From positions 1-42,210 of the IMG/VR virus record IMGVR_UViG_3300028608_000001: a DNA stretch of 42,210 nt. One strand, written 5' to 3'. The notes under the pieces were generated by a model that worked only from the letters and a program-made list of their open reading frames with translations, had not been told where the DNA came from and made no database searches. This document shows, piece by piece, positions 29,251 to 39,567 of the stretch. The translations under genes were made by a program, and so were the position numbers. Position 1 is the stretch's first letter, and every line of letters begins with the position of its first letter. The DNA comes from a virus.

Positions 29251-32200
29251 TTAGTCCGTGAAGTTCATCAACGGAGTGAGGTACGGCAGGTTCTGGCCGG
29301 GCAGTGCGCGGATCAGTTCCCGTGGGTCGCGCTGCTTCACAGCGTCCACAAGGTTGTTGATGTAGCCCACAGCAGGGATGGCCTCAGCCGCCCCACCTTG
29401 TTGGCCTGAGCGACCACCAGACACGGAGTTGCCGGTGAGGGCAGCGCCGCTGTCGATCACGTCACCAAGTACGCCGGAGATCGAGCTGTAGTTCAGCAGG
29501 TTCCTAGCGAACAGGGCTGGTGCCATCTGACGATCAATGTACTCTTGGCTGTCCTCACGGCCCGCAGCGTTCAGTTGAACACGAGCGGCTTGGATCGGGA
29601 TAGCGAAGGACATCGAGCCAAGCAGCAGGCCCATCGCCTTGATGGTTCCTTGGTCAGCACGCTGGCGGCTCCACTGCTTCTCCATCGAAGTGAGGGAGAA
29701 CGTGCGGAACTGGGTCAGCAGGCGCAGCAGGTCGTTGTGTGCCCATGCACCAGTCTCACCGATGTAGGTGCCTTGGATGATCTGCTTGCTGCCACGGTGG
29801 ACAGCTTGCACGAACTCAGCCATTGCTTCCGGGTCGTTGGACTTGGTGATGTCGAGAGCCTTGAGGCTGCCGTCTGGGTTAAACTCAGCGATGGCTGGCA
29901 GATCCGCCTTGATGCGGGTGCGCAATGCCTCGTTGAAGCCCATGCTTGCCAGAGCCACGTTCTCCTCGCCAGTGTTGATGAACCGCATCGACTTCATGAC
30001 GATCTGTTCAGACATCCCACGGACTTGTGCGGAGTGGACGTAGTGGAAGCCAGAGAGCCACGGCATAGCCTGTGCGCCCGCCCGCAGTACACGGTCGAAT
30101 GCGTTCAGGTCACCAGCGCCCCAGACTTGGGTATCGTCCAGCTCTTGGTACGGGAACACAACACGCTGGTCGTTACCGATTGGGCCGCCCACCAGCTCCA
30201 AGCTGTGCAGCAGAGGGTTCTGCTTGCCTTGGTGAACTTCCTTGATGAGGCGTGGCAGCTCGCCTACTTGACGCAGTGCGCCACCGAGGCCCAGCAGAGG
30301 CAGGGCGTTGGAGAACTCGGCGAACTGGTTGAAGGCCATACCACCCAGCATGCTCATGGACGACAGCAGACGAAGGTTGCCCATCGGCTTATTTCCAGTA
30401 CCCGGCAGAGGGCGACCGTAGAACTCAGCAGCGATCTGGTCGAATGCACGCACCTCGTCGATAGTGGCTGGGTTACCACCGGGGCCGAAGTCAGCCAGCA
30501 GGCGGCGCAGTTGCATCAGACCGTGTTGGCCATAGATGCCGAAGTTGGCCAGAGCTACCTCACCGCTTACACGCCGGGAGTAGTCCTGATAGAGCTTGGC
30601 TTGGTCGTGCTCGAAAGCATCGCTCAGGCTGAACTCATCACCTGCTTCAGTGGTAACAGTCTTGTCGAGGTCAAGGTCCAAGCGCTTCTTGGTGAAGCCT
30701 TGCCCACCTCGGCTGAACTTGCCCAGCAGCTTCTCGATCTGGTCGTCAGGCACACCGCCTGCACGCATCACGTCCTTGAGGATGTCGCTTGCCTCGTCGC
30801 TGTACAGGTTGGTTGGAGGAGTTACACCACCGCCCGCTTCCATGCGGGCACGCTCAACGTAGCCAGAGGCGATACGCTCAGCGAACGGGCGGTCATTCCA
30901 CAGTGCTTCCAGCTGATCGGCAAACTCGTTGGACAACGCACGGCGCTGCTCAAGGGTAGCGCTGCGAGCCCACTTCTTGCTGATGCGGCGCGGGGTGTAA
31001 CCACGGCTGGAGTCGCCCAGACGGGCAGAGCCAATGGTGTTCCGCGACTGCTGGTCAACACGCATGCGGTCGTAACCACGTTCCAGCTCGTCGGCGTACT
31101 TGCGCACGTCTACGTCAGCGTTGTGCGGTGCGGCGTGAGTCTCGCGGCTGCGAATCTCTGCACTCACTTCACGCATGAACCGGTCGCGCAACTCGCCGGA
31201 CATGATGTCGGTGGCGATGTTGCCGTTGTTGCGGTTGCGCCATGCGGTGTAGTGCTGCTCTGCGTTGGCCAGTGCCTCGTCGTACTGACGCTGCAACAGG
31301 TTCTTGTCCAGAGCTGCGGTACGGCCACGACCCAGTGCGCCGGTAGTGTTCTCCAGTAGCACGCCAGCCACCATCCGTGCGGCAGGGTTCTTCGACTTGG
31401 CCAGTTGCAGGCCAGTGGACGCGAGCCACGGCATCTTGCCGAGGATGCTGTCAACGCGAGCGGCGTCTGCCGGGTTCTCGTTGGCCCAGCGGGTAGCACG
31501 GGCAGCCATTTCGGTGAGCACTTGGATGTCGGCTGGGTTGGATACCAGAGCTTCGTCAATGCCCCACAGGTTCCCGATAGCCTCACGCTCACCCTTAGGC
31601 AGCAGGACATCGTTCGGTGGGACAACCTTACCCTCCGCAGTCACAGTAGCTTCATCCAGTGCAGGCATGAACTTACGGCCATTGGCAACACGGGCGTGTA
31701 CGATGTTCATGGCCTCAGTGTAGCGGCGGCGCATGATGTCGTCCAGCTCGCGCTGTACAGCTTCTGGCGAAGGGTTTGGTGCAAGGTGCTCAGCCGCTGT
31801 GTTCAAGTCCTTGACAGTCTCGGCTGCTGCTGCGTCCTGAATCGCCGTCCCGGCGCGGTGCTGCTCCTCACCCATGTAACGGGTGTACTTCTCAACTGTC
31901 CAGCCACCGGCCTTGTTCTTAACGTGGTACTCGGTGTTAACAATGGCAGGGCGCTGCATCAGCTCGTCAGTAACGCCGAGGCTGCGGGTAAGCAGAGTCT
32001 CCTCGTTTACGCCAAAGCCAAGGATCTTACGCACGGTGCCGACTAAGGCGTTCAGCAGGGAACGGCCATCACCACGAGCTGGTACGCCGGACAGGAACGA
32101 CAGGAACTTGTCGTCGCCGGAGTACAGGCCAGCAGTGAACTCGCGGATGTTGGACAGGTAGTAGTCCGAGTTGCCACGAGGTTTGCGGGTCTTAGCAGCT

Positions 32201-33846
32201 TGACGTGCAAGATCATGCAGTGCAGTGATCTCTTTGGTCAAGGCACCGATGGCGCTGTCTGGATTGCGTGCGCCGTAGGCAAGGCGGTCAACTGTCAGTG
32301 CATGAGTGACCTCGTGCATGATAACCCAGTCAGCCCGGTCTTCAGGATTGACGCGAACCATATGGTCGCCGTTGTTGAAGTTGCCACGCTTGACGCCTTT
32401 GCTGGTGCGGATGTGGATGTCGTCGCCCATTAGCTGGAGCAACCGGCCTGCCTGAGCCACCAACACTGGATCTTGGTTGGTGTCCATGATGCGGGCCAAG
32501 TCTTCCTTGGCCGACTGGGTGAAGCCTTCCACCTGCTTGTTCGGAGCCTTTGGCGAGTGCTTGGCCCATGCCTCGTCGATCACAGTCACTGGCTCGCGGG
32601 CCATAGCAGCGGCCTTCTGAGCCTCGACTTCCTTGACGACTGATGGCACGATAGCCTCCGTGGTTTCTTGGTCAGGCACCTTGGAGCCAGCACGCTCACG
32701 GGCTTCCCGCATGAGGACGTGGGAGTCCATGAGGCTTTCCTCACGCGAACGTACAAGGTCGTCCGTAGCGCTTGCCACACGAGCATTCAGGCCGTCTGCC
32801 GAGGCCGACTTCATGCCTGCCATAGCGCCCAGCCCGCCGAACGCCAGCCCGAAGCCAGCGGCATAGGCGTAGTCGCGGTCGGTCACATGACCGCCAGCAG
32901 CGTCAACCAGAGCCGTGATGCCGACGTTCCCGACGACACCCTCAGCAGCGCCAAGGCCGACGCCCCGCGCCATCTGGCCAGCCCGGAAGGCAGCCTGAGA
33001 GCCCATGCCGATGACCTGTGCCGCCTTGCCTACACCGAGGCCAACGCCCCAGCCAACAGGGTCAAGGATACCACCGGTCAGGGAGGCAGCCACAGCCCAG
33101 CCAGTGCCGTGTGCGGACATCATGCGCAGGTCTTCCTGACGCAGCTTGACCTCGCCCATACGGGCCTGCTCCTCAGCCAGCGAGCGGGACTCACGCATGA
33201 ACTGCCGGTCCTCCTCGGACAGGCCGATCTCAATCTGGTCACGGCGGGCAGAGTAGTCGTAGGTTGGATCAGCCGCGTACTCAGGGCGGTTCATGCTTTG
33301 CAGCAGGGCCGGAATAGCGGTGGTTTGGTTGAATGCAGCGCCCACCATGTCGCCGAAGCCGGTGGCCTGCTTGACTTGTTCAGCGTCAACGCCTGCCTGC
33401 TCCACTGCCTTGATCTGTGCAAGGTTATCAGTGAACACTGGCTCTTGGTGCCCAGCTTTGGCCTGCTTGTTGGCGAGGTTGTAGGTGTTCTGGCCGACTT
33501 GCTGGATCAGGCTAACGCCGTCACGCTCTATGTCGTCCTCTGCCTTGCCGCTGTCACTGGCTTTGTCCACCATGCTGGCGAGTGCCTGCACAACAGCGTT
33601 CTTTGCGAAGCCTTTCAAGCTAACCGAGCCACCACGTTTGGCAGCTGCGTTGTTTGCACGGATGCCTCGGACTGTGATACCATCGCGGAAGGTTCCGGTG
33701 TCGGTAGCGCGGTCGATGTCCATGCGGTCGCCGTATCCGCTTGGAGTTGCACGCAATGCACGGGCGTCATCCACATCGGCCTGCAATAGTTCCACATTCT
33801 TGTCGTGTACTACCGCATCGGCTGTTTCGAGGTTTGTAATATCCAC
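29251..33846 (-). CDS. Internal virion protein D (T7 gp16 equivalent) with HEVTH motif
   Basis: 1531 aa from GTG 33846 (MDITNLETADAVVHDKNVEL), with GGAGA upstream. The longer frame from 33978 lies over the end of gp15. It is the largest core protein, ejected into the cell to span the envelope. The N-terminal part has a hydrophobic Gly/Ala region (GGILDPVGWGVGLGVGKAAQ). A zinc-protease signature HEVTHAL stands at residues 511-517, with Glu 569 in NIREFTAG a plausible third ligand. The C-terminus is a typical gp16-type helical end. I do not see a lytic transglycosylase domain where T7 and phiKMV have one. Confidence 0.88.
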   Translation of the reverse strand: MDITNLETADAVVHDKNVELLQADVDDARALRATPSGYGDRMDIDRATDTGTFRDGITVRGIRANNAAAKRGGSVSLKGFAKNAVVQALASMVDKASDSGKAEDDIERDGVSLIQQVGQNTYNLANKQAKAGHQEPVFTDNLAQIKAVEQAGVDAEQVKQATGFGDMVGAAFNQTTAIPALLQSMNRPEYAADPTYDYSARRDQIEIGLSEEDRQFMRESRSLAEEQARMGEVKLRQEDLRMMSAHGTGWAVAASLTGGILDPVGWGVGLGVGKAAQVIGMGSQAAFRAGQMARGVGLGAAEGVVGNVGITALVDAAGGHVTDRDYAYAAGFGLAFGGLGAMAGMKSASADGLNARVASATDDLVRSREESLMDSHVLMREARERAGSKVPDQETTEAIVPSVVKEVEAQKAAAMAREPVTVIDEAWAKHSPKAPNKQVEGFTQSAKEDLARIMDTNQDPVLVAQAGRLLQLMGDDIHIRTSKGVKRGNFNNGDHMVRVNPEDRADWVIMHEVTHALTVDRLAYGARNPDSAIGALTKEITALHDLARQAAKTRKPRGNSDYYLSNIREFTAGLYSGDDKFLSFLSGVPARGDGRSLLNALVGTVRKILGFGVNEETLLTRSLGVTDELMQRPAIVNTEYHVKNKAGGWTVEKYTRYMGEEQHRAGTAIQDAAAAETVKDLNTAAEHLAPNPSPEAVQRELDDIMRRRYTEAMNIVHARVANGRKFMPALDEATVTAEGKVVPPNDVLLPKGEREAIGNLWGIDEALVSNPADIQVLTEMAARATRWANENPADAARVDSILGKMPWLASTGLQLAKSKNPAARMVAGVLLENTTGALGRGRTAALDKNLLQRQYDEALANAEQHYTAWRNRNNGNIATDIMSGELRDRFMREVSAEIRSRETHAAPHNADVDVRKYADELERGYDRMRVDQQSRNTIGSARLGDSSRGYTPRRISKKWARSATLEQRRALSNEFADQLEALWNDRPFAERIASGYVERARMEAGGGVTPPTNLYSDEASDILKDVMRAGGVPDDQIEKLLGKFSRGGQGFTKKRLDLDLDKTVTTEAGDEFSLSDAFEHDQAKLYQDYSRRVSGEVALANFGIYGQHGLMQLRRLLADFGPGGNPATIDEVRAFDQIAAEFYGRPLPGTGNKPMGNLRLLSSMSMLGGMAFNQFAEFSNALPLLGLGGALRQVGELPRLIKEVHQGKQNPLLHSLELVGGPIGNDQRVVFPYQELDDTQVWGAGDLNAFDRVLRAGAQAMPWLSGFHYVHSAQVRGMSEQIVMKSMRFINTGEENVALASMGFNEALRTRIKADLPAIAEFNPDGSLKALDITKSNDPEAMAEFVQAVHRGSKQIIQGTYIGETGAWAHNDLLRLLTQFRTFSLTSMEKQWSRQRADQGTIKAMGLLLGSMSFAIPIQAARVQLNAAGREDSQEYIDRQMAPALFARNLLNYSSISGVLGDVIDSGAALTGNSVSGGRSGQQGGAAEAIPAVGYINNLVDAVKQRDPRELIRALPGQNLPYLTPLMNFTD

Positions 33847-33907
33847 TTTGTTTCTCCGTTGCAGTAAGCATTGCGGAACCGCCTGTTGCCAAGCGGTTCG
33901 ACACTGT

Positions 33908-36220
33908 TTACTCCTTGAAATAGGGTTGAGATTCGTAGAACTTGCGCAGCTCCTCAGAGGTTGCGCCCATCTGCACAATCCTGCCGTCTTCAGTGGTGCC
34001 CATCAGCACGAACTTCGCAGTTACGCGCCCTTGGTTGTCCACTACGTCCTGCCCACGCACGACTGTGATGCTGTCGGTGCTGTCCTTGCCCCACTGCTCC
34101 CAGAATCCACCGGTGTTAGCCTGCCCAGTCTCCCAAGGAGCCTTGCCAGATGACTTGCCGCCGAAGATGTTGGTGTAGGAGTGGGTTGGTTCGTTCTGTT
34201 TGGCGTTACCGGCAGGCAGTTTGAACCCTTGGGCGTTGGCTTTCTGTGCGAAGAAGTCCGAGAATGCCCGGCCAGCTGCGTCAGGAGCCGCACCGATCAG
34301 CACAGCCAATGGCTTCTGCTCAGCACTGGACTTCTCGTAGGCATACGGCCCGATGATGTCCACTTGTTGCTTGGCCAAGGCCAGAGCCTGTGACATCGCC
34401 TCGGTTTCGTTGACTCCGAGCTGAGACTTCAGGGTATCGAGGTTGCGTGCAGCGGTGTTGGCCAGTACGCCCATGTTGTTCTTGGTCAGCGGTGTGCTGC
34501 CAGTGAAGAACGAGGCCACCATACCGGGCTGGTCAGACTTGACGGTATCCATAAGCTGCTTCTGCACGGCTGCCTTAGGAGTGACCTGTAGCTTATTGAC
34601 TGGCGTGCCGAAGCTAGCCTGCCATGCGAGGTCGGGCAGCATACCAGATGCAGTGTATTGCTTATAGTTGTTCAGTTTGACCACGTTATCTGCACCAAAA
34701 TACCCAAGGGCAGTGGCCTTACCTCCCGGCTTAGCGGTCAGTGCATCGTATTGAGCGACGGACTGATCGAGCATCGGGGTGTAACCACCAGAGCTGGCGT
34801 AGATACCGGACAGCATGTTGTTCTGGAGCGGCTTGTTGATGTATCCCGAGCCACCGCCACCCTCACCAACGTAGTTCTTGGTGATTAGGTCGTATGGGTC
34901 TTTGCCTGCTTCCTGATGGCGCTGTACAATGCCGAGGAAGGTCTGGTCAACCACCTGCCGTGGGATGTTGGAGTCAAGTGCAGCCTGTGCATTGCCTAGC
35001 ACCACAGCGGTGCTGGTGCTAGCTACCTGCTCGTTCAGTGTGAGCTGAGCCTTGCTGCCCTCGGCGGATGCCTTAGCTGCGGCCTGTGCTGCCTTATAGT
35101 ACGCCGAGTAGTCGGACTGGATGAACCGAGCCACGTCTTTCTTGTCGTACACATCACCGTCAATACCGGTCTTCAGCCTGAACTTGGTGTTGACGTTCTC
35201 CATAGCAGCTACACCTTGGGCTGGAGTCATCTGGCCGGTAGCCATGAGCCCTTGGATACGGCCCATTTCTGCGCCGAACTCCAGAGTGCCCTCCTTTTCA
35301 CGGGTGCGGGACTCGTAAGTCTCACGAGCGTCGATCAGTTCCTTCTGTAGCTCTGCCGGGGCGGCGCTGAACAGGCTACCCTGCCCATCACGGTCTGCCC
35401 ACACAGCCTGCGCCATGTAGTGGTTGCCCTTGGCCATGCTGGTGATGGTCGCAGTCTTCACCGCTTCCCAGTAGGAGTCGGCAGACTGGCCAGCCAGCGG
35501 TTGCCACGAGGCCAATGCCCCGGACAGCGCCATGTTACGGTCTTGCTCAGTGGCCGTACCTTCCTGCCAGCCTCGTGCAGCGGACTGAATGGTGTCACCG
35601 GCTTGCAGCATGGCGTTGGTGACCTGCGTTTGCATGTCAGTCTGCTGCCACTTGTAGTGCTGCTTGGCGTGCGCCTTGAAGAACGGGCCAGCTGACTCAA
35701 CCATCTTCATCTGGATTGCTTGGTCGGTGACGTCATCCCCTGTTAGGAATCCACCCATGCGGCCAATGACCTCTTGGCCTACTTCATCAGGGCTGATCTT
35801 CTGGAGATTGTCCATGTCACCGTACAGGTCAGCAGTGTACTTGTCCACCTGAGCGATCTGGCTGTACGCACGGGCACCCTGCACGGTGCTGGTAGGGCCG
35901 AAGATCTGGGTGTACCAAGGCTGCTCGTCTACGATGTCCTTTACCGCCTCACCAGCCATTGTGCGCTGCACGCCGGTGAGGAAGGCTTTGTTCTGCTGCT
36001 CCTTCAGCTTGCGGTCAAGGATACCCTTGCCGATTTCGAGCACAGCGTCGAGGGTGCGATCCTCTTGGACAGGCTGCGCAGCCAACGGTGCGATGCCTTT
36101 AATGACGCCGCCGCCCTGTAAGCCGCCACCGCCCAGCTGGACGTTGGATGAACCGGCTTGCGGTGCGCCGGACACGTTTGTGGCCCCGCTGCCGAGGTCG
36201 TATTGGAATGGGCCTGCCAT
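33908..36220 (-). CDS. Internal virion protein C (T7 gp15 equivalent)
   Basis: 770 aa (T7 gp15 747), starting MAGPFQYDLGSGATNVSGAP with GGGG before the ATG. It is a long, mostly helical protein with a Gly-rich N-terminus. It follows the gp14-like gene as in T7 and with gp14 and gp16 forms the core and the trans-envelope channel. No enzyme motif. The assignment rests on order and length. Confidence 0.85.
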   Translation of the reverse strand: MAGPFQYDLGSGATNVSGAPQAGSSNVQLGGGGLQGGGVIKGIAPLAAQPVQEDRTLDAVLEIGKGILDRKLKEQQNKAFLTGVQRTMAGEAVKDIVDEQPWYTQIFGPTSTVQGARAYSQIAQVDKYTADLYGDMDNLQKISPDEVGQEVIGRMGGFLTGDDVTDQAIQMKMVESAGPFFKAHAKQHYKWQQTDMQTQVTNAMLQAGDTIQSAARGWQEGTATEQDRNMALSGALASWQPLAGQSADSYWEAVKTATITSMAKGNHYMAQAVWADRDGQGSLFSAAPAELQKELIDARETYESRTREKEGTLEFGAEMGRIQGLMATGQMTPAQGVAAMENVNTKFRLKTGIDGDVYDKKDVARFIQSDYSAYYKAAQAAAKASAEGSKAQLTLNEQVASTSTAVVLGNAQAALDSNIPRQVVDQTFLGIVQRHQEAGKDPYDLITKNYVGEGGGGSGYINKPLQNNMLSGIYASSGGYTPMLDQSVAQYDALTAKPGGKATALGYFGADNVVKLNNYKQYTASGMLPDLAWQASFGTPVNKLQVTPKAAVQKQLMDTVKSDQPGMVASFFTGSTPLTKNNMGVLANTAARNLDTLKSQLGVNETEAMSQALALAKQQVDIIGPYAYEKSSAEQKPLAVLIGAAPDAAGRAFSDFFAQKANAQGFKLPAGNAKQNEPTHSYTNIFGGKSSGKAPWETGQANTGGFWEQWGKDSTDSITVVRGQDVVDNQGRVTAKFVLMGTTEDGRIVQMGATSEELRKFYESQPYFKE

Positions 36221-36226
36221 TGAGTG

Positions 36227-37000
36227 TTACCCCTTAAACCAACTGGACGGCATCTGCACTGGAGTCTCCACGCCCGTTACCGGGTTGAATCCGCCAGTCT
36301 GCAACGCCGCGCCGGACGATGGTTGTGATTTGAAGAAGCCAGCTAGGCCAGTGCCTACCTTGCCCACTGCGTCGATACCAGCTTGAGTGCCGAGCACTGA
36401 CAGCCCAGCGTTCAGGAACGGGTTCCCGCCGTCTGGTGCGCCGACAAGGTTAGGGACGGACTTCACCTGCGTTACTCTGTCGAGGAACACGGTGTCATCT
36501 TGCCCAGCGATGGCCTGCTCGTTTACTGCGGCTATCCTTTGCAGGGTGTCGTAGCCAGCGTACTTCCTGTTGCGTTCAAGTTGCTCAAGCTCCCGAGCTT
36601 CCCGGCCTCTGATTACTCCATTGAGCATTTCAACCGTGCTGCCACCAATGCCAGCTGCCGAAGCAGCCGCCATCAGTGCGCCGGTCTGCTCAGCGGCTTG
36701 GATCTTAGTGTTGAGTCCTTGGGTTTGAGATTGCTCCTGTAACCTGAACAGGTTTTGCGCCAATGCCTCGCCCTGCTTAGCGGCGTTCTTGAAGACTTGC
36801 TGGTTGCCCAGCGACTGCCGGAAGCGGGACAACGCCCCGCCTGCGGCTGCCACTGTATTGTTTGCTTGCGTGAGTTGGTCTTGTATGCCCGCGTTGAACA
36901 CGGCCATGTTATTTTGAGCCTTGACCTGCTTCTTCGCCGACTTCTTGGCCAGCGATTGCTGAAGCAGGCTAAGCCCGAATTGTGCGGCGAGTACCCACAT
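36227..37000 (-). CDS. Internal virion protein B (T7 gp14 equivalent)
   Basis: 257 aa from ATG 37000 (MWVLAAQFGLSLLQQSLAKK), overlapping the tail tubular B stop (TAATG), with AGAGG upstream. It has a hydrophobic start and Ala/Gln-rich helices, including AALMAAASAAGIGGSTVEML-like membrane-active stretches. In T7 this protein inserts in the outer membrane after ejection. Length and position agree. Confidence 0.82.
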   Translation of the reverse strand: MWVLAAQFGLSLLQQSLAKKSAKKQVKAQNNMAVFNAGIQDQLTQANNTVAAAGGALSRFRQSLGNQQVFKNAAKQGEALAQNLFRLQEQSQTQGLNTKIQAAEQTGALMAAASAAGIGGSTVEMLNGVIRGREARELEQLERNRKYAGYDTLQRIAAVNEQAIAGQDDTVFLDRVTQVKSVPNLVGAPDGGNPFLNAGLSVLGTQAGIDAVGKVGTGLAGFFKSQPSSGAALQTGGFNPVTGVETPVQMPSSWFKG

Positions 37001-39567
37001 TAGCCGTTCCTCTGCGTGTAGAACTGACCGGACCACTCAATGCTGCTGAGTGTCAGCGGTAACCAGTTCCGTGAAGTTAACCGCAGCCGGAACTCACGGA
37101 CCTCCTGCTGAATGTCAACAGGAACTGTGATGGTGTCTGCGATCTGTTGCGTATTGAGAACCCAACTGCCTGTTGGCCGGTAGATCCAGTCAAGGACTTC
37201 ATACTGCGCCGATACTGGCTCGGTCATCCCACGGAGGTAGCCCCGCATTGCTGCTGACTTAGACAGTGTGATGTTGTACGAACCAAGGATCAGCGTACTA
37301 TCCAGAATCGCCTTCTCCTTCTTGTCCCGCATGTACGGGGCTGTTGGTTCCACTTCACTATCGAAGTAGGTGCCCATCAGCGCGAAGTCAAAGTTGTAGT
37401 CTGGTGGTAGCACGTCGTCAAGCTTCTGGTAATCCGCAAGCGGCTGACCAAGAAACTTGTACTGGAGGAACGCCTCTGGCAGGGCAATTGCTGACTGCGC
37501 AACACCCTGTGAGGTCCAACCGGTATGCCAGATTGACCCAGTGTTGAAGCTGAATGGGCGCATACTGTCAAGGTACGGGTTGGTAGACAAGTTGGCCGAG
37601 CGGCTGAACTCGTCGAGGCACAGCATTACACGATCACCTGCACCATATCGTAGGGTTAGCGCGAGCAGATTACCTGCCCTTCCGGTGATACCAACCAACG
37701 AACCCAACACGCTGTTGAACGTCCAACGGCTCCATGAGTCGTATAGGCGCTGAGACTGGTCTGCGGTGTCCAAGTAGTTGAACACGTAGAACCCGTTCGT
37801 GAACTCGCGTGTGCGGATGAACAGGGATGCAGGGCTAGTCAGTGCAAGTATCTGCCTTGGTGTACCTTTAAGATACCCGTCAAGCTGGCTGGTGATCTCA
37901 AACGCTCGGAAGCTATCTGCGTAGTCGCCTGTCTGCATTTGCTGGAGAGTCAGTCGCCCGTCACGCATCTGGCTGAAGAAGATGTAGTTACCTGTTGCCA
38001 CAGGTGGACAGGTTGTTGTATCCTCATAGGCAGATTGTGTTGCGACGTACTGAGTCTTCGGCGACATTGCGGAGCGACCATCCAGCGCGTACTGCTGCTG
38101 CCTGCCGAACAGCAGGAGCGAGCGGTCTAGCATCACACCGTCTGTGATAACGTCACCCTCTGAACCGAGAGCGAATACTTCAATCGGATCATCGTCAGCC
38201 ACAGTTAATGCGGACTGCCGATAGAAGTTGAAGTAGTCACCAGACTTCGACATGCAAATAGTTGAGCCTGATACAAGCACAAGCCTGTCTTGGAAGTTTC
38301 CGATGTAGTCAATCCGCTTACCGAAGAATCCGGGGATAGGCTGCGAATCGAGGTCGCCGGCCACGGACTTGGAGTACGGAGTCTGGTTGGTGTCACCAGT
38401 AACGGCTTGTAGGTTCGCTTGGTTGGTTGCGACGTACAGGTTTGAACCGATGATCTGACCGATCAGTGTGATGAAGGTTGGGACTTGCTGAACTCCCGGC
38501 CCCTCTTGCCAGATGACTTCCTTGTAGTTGGCAACGCCGGTATTGTCCTTGGCCACAGCGGTGACGTAGAATACGCCAGATGCGTCGTTAGATCCAACGC
38601 CCTTTGGCCGCACCCGCACAGTCTTACCGACCCAGTGGTTCGGGCTGAGGTCGTTGATCGACTGCACTTCCTGTGCGATACCCTTCATGCTGGAGCCGTC
38701 GCCGCCGTCATCCACTTCTACGAAGTACGCGTCGGAGCTGTACAAGTGTGCGCCCTGCCAGTTGGTCGTGCCAGTTACTGCACCTGCCGCGATTAGCGAC
38801 TGGGCGAGCTTGATGGCGATATTAGCTGGCTGGATGTCAGCGGCGGCTGTACCGATCCATTGGTTTACCGCAGTCTGGTATGCGTACACACGGTCGTTCA
38901 CTTGCTTCTGATAGTCCGTGGCTGTGGCTGGGATGTCAGCAGTCGTGAGTGTGCCGGGGTAGTAACTAGACACGGTGGTGTATGAGGCTGTAAGCTTAGT
39001 ACCCGAGCCATTCGTGAAGATAGCACGATAAGTACGGGAGTACGAGCCTTGCCGAATCCACACGGCTGTTTGGTTAGAGAATTCACCCAGCTTGTTTACT
39101 TGCGACAAGGTAGCAGGTGAGTTTACTGGGGCCAACAGCAGGTACTTGGCGATGTTACCAACAGCAGCAATCCCACCGTTAAGTGCAGCTGTCACTGCCG
39201 CAGCGTCTGCCGGATTAACAAGGACTTCCATGATCTGGAAAGTGTCCTTGTTAATGCAGATGAGTCCGGGGAAAGTCGAGCCGACTGGTTTAAGGTCGGG
39301 CCGGTACATCAGGCTGTACTCGACGCTATTGATGAAGAAGGTGTACTCTTTGAAGTACGTTGCGTCAGTGATAGTAGCGTCAGTAAGAGCAACACCGGTC
39401 AAGGTCTTCTCCCAACGAACCATCGAGCCGTGCCTGCGGGCTAGTCCGCGCACCGGGTCGGAGACAAAGTTGTCCTGCATCCAGTGCTGGCCGACAAAAC
39501 GGTCATGCGGAACCTGCTCGGAGACGCCGCGAATCAGGCTCTCAAACGAGCCGGTTTCCTTACTCAT
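37000..39567 (-). CDS. Tail tubular protein B (T7 gp12 equivalent, nozzle)
   Basis: 855 aa (T7 gp12 794). MSKETGSFESLIRGVSEQVP is the common start of this family. It is a beta-rich sequence throughout, with FGKRIDYIGNFQDRLVLVSG as in gp12 homologues. It forms the tail nozzle. The ATG overlaps the tail tubular A stop (ATGA). Confidence 0.93.
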   Translation of the reverse strand: MSKETGSFESLIRGVSEQVPHDRFVGQHWMQDNFVSDPVRGLARRHGSMVRWEKTLTGVALTDATITDATYFKEYTFFINSVEYSLMYRPDLKPVGSTFPGLICINKDTFQIMEVLVNPADAAAVTAALNGGIAAVGNIAKYLLLAPVNSPATLSQVNKLGEFSNQTAVWIRQGSYSRTYRAIFTNGSGTKLTASYTTVSSYYPGTLTTADIPATATDYQKQVNDRVYAYQTAVNQWIGTAAADIQPANIAIKLAQSLIAAGAVTGTTNWQGAHLYSSDAYFVEVDDGGDGSSMKGIAQEVQSINDLSPNHWVGKTVRVRPKGVGSNDASGVFYVTAVAKDNTGVANYKEVIWQEGPGVQQVPTFITLIGQIIGSNLYVATNQANLQAVTGDTNQTPYSKSVAGDLDSQPIPGFFGKRIDYIGNFQDRLVLVSGSTICMSKSGDYFNFYRQSALTVADDDPIEVFALGSEGDVITDGVMLDRSLLLFGRQQQYALDGRSAMSPKTQYVATQSAYEDTTTCPPVATGNYIFFSQMRDGRLTLQQMQTGDYADSFRAFEITSQLDGYLKGTPRQILALTSPASLFIRTREFTNGFYVFNYLDTADQSQRLYDSWSRWTFNSVLGSLVGITGRAGNLLALTLRYGAGDRVMLCLDEFSRSANLSTNPYLDSMRPFSFNTGSIWHTGWTSQGVAQSAIALPEAFLQYKFLGQPLADYQKLDDVLPPDYNFDFALMGTYFDSEVEPTAPYMRDKKEKAILDSTLILGSYNITLSKSAAMRGYLRGMTEPVSAQYEVLDWIYRPTGSWVLNTQQIADTITVPVDIQQEVREFRLRLTSRNWLPLTLSSIEWSGQFYTQRNG

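Noticed and set aside
29545-31359. 604-codon plus-strand open frame
   Set aside because: It lies antisense to the core of the internal virion protein D gene, has no ribosome site, and its Val/Leu/Gln-rich sequence follows from the codon bias of the minus-strand gene.
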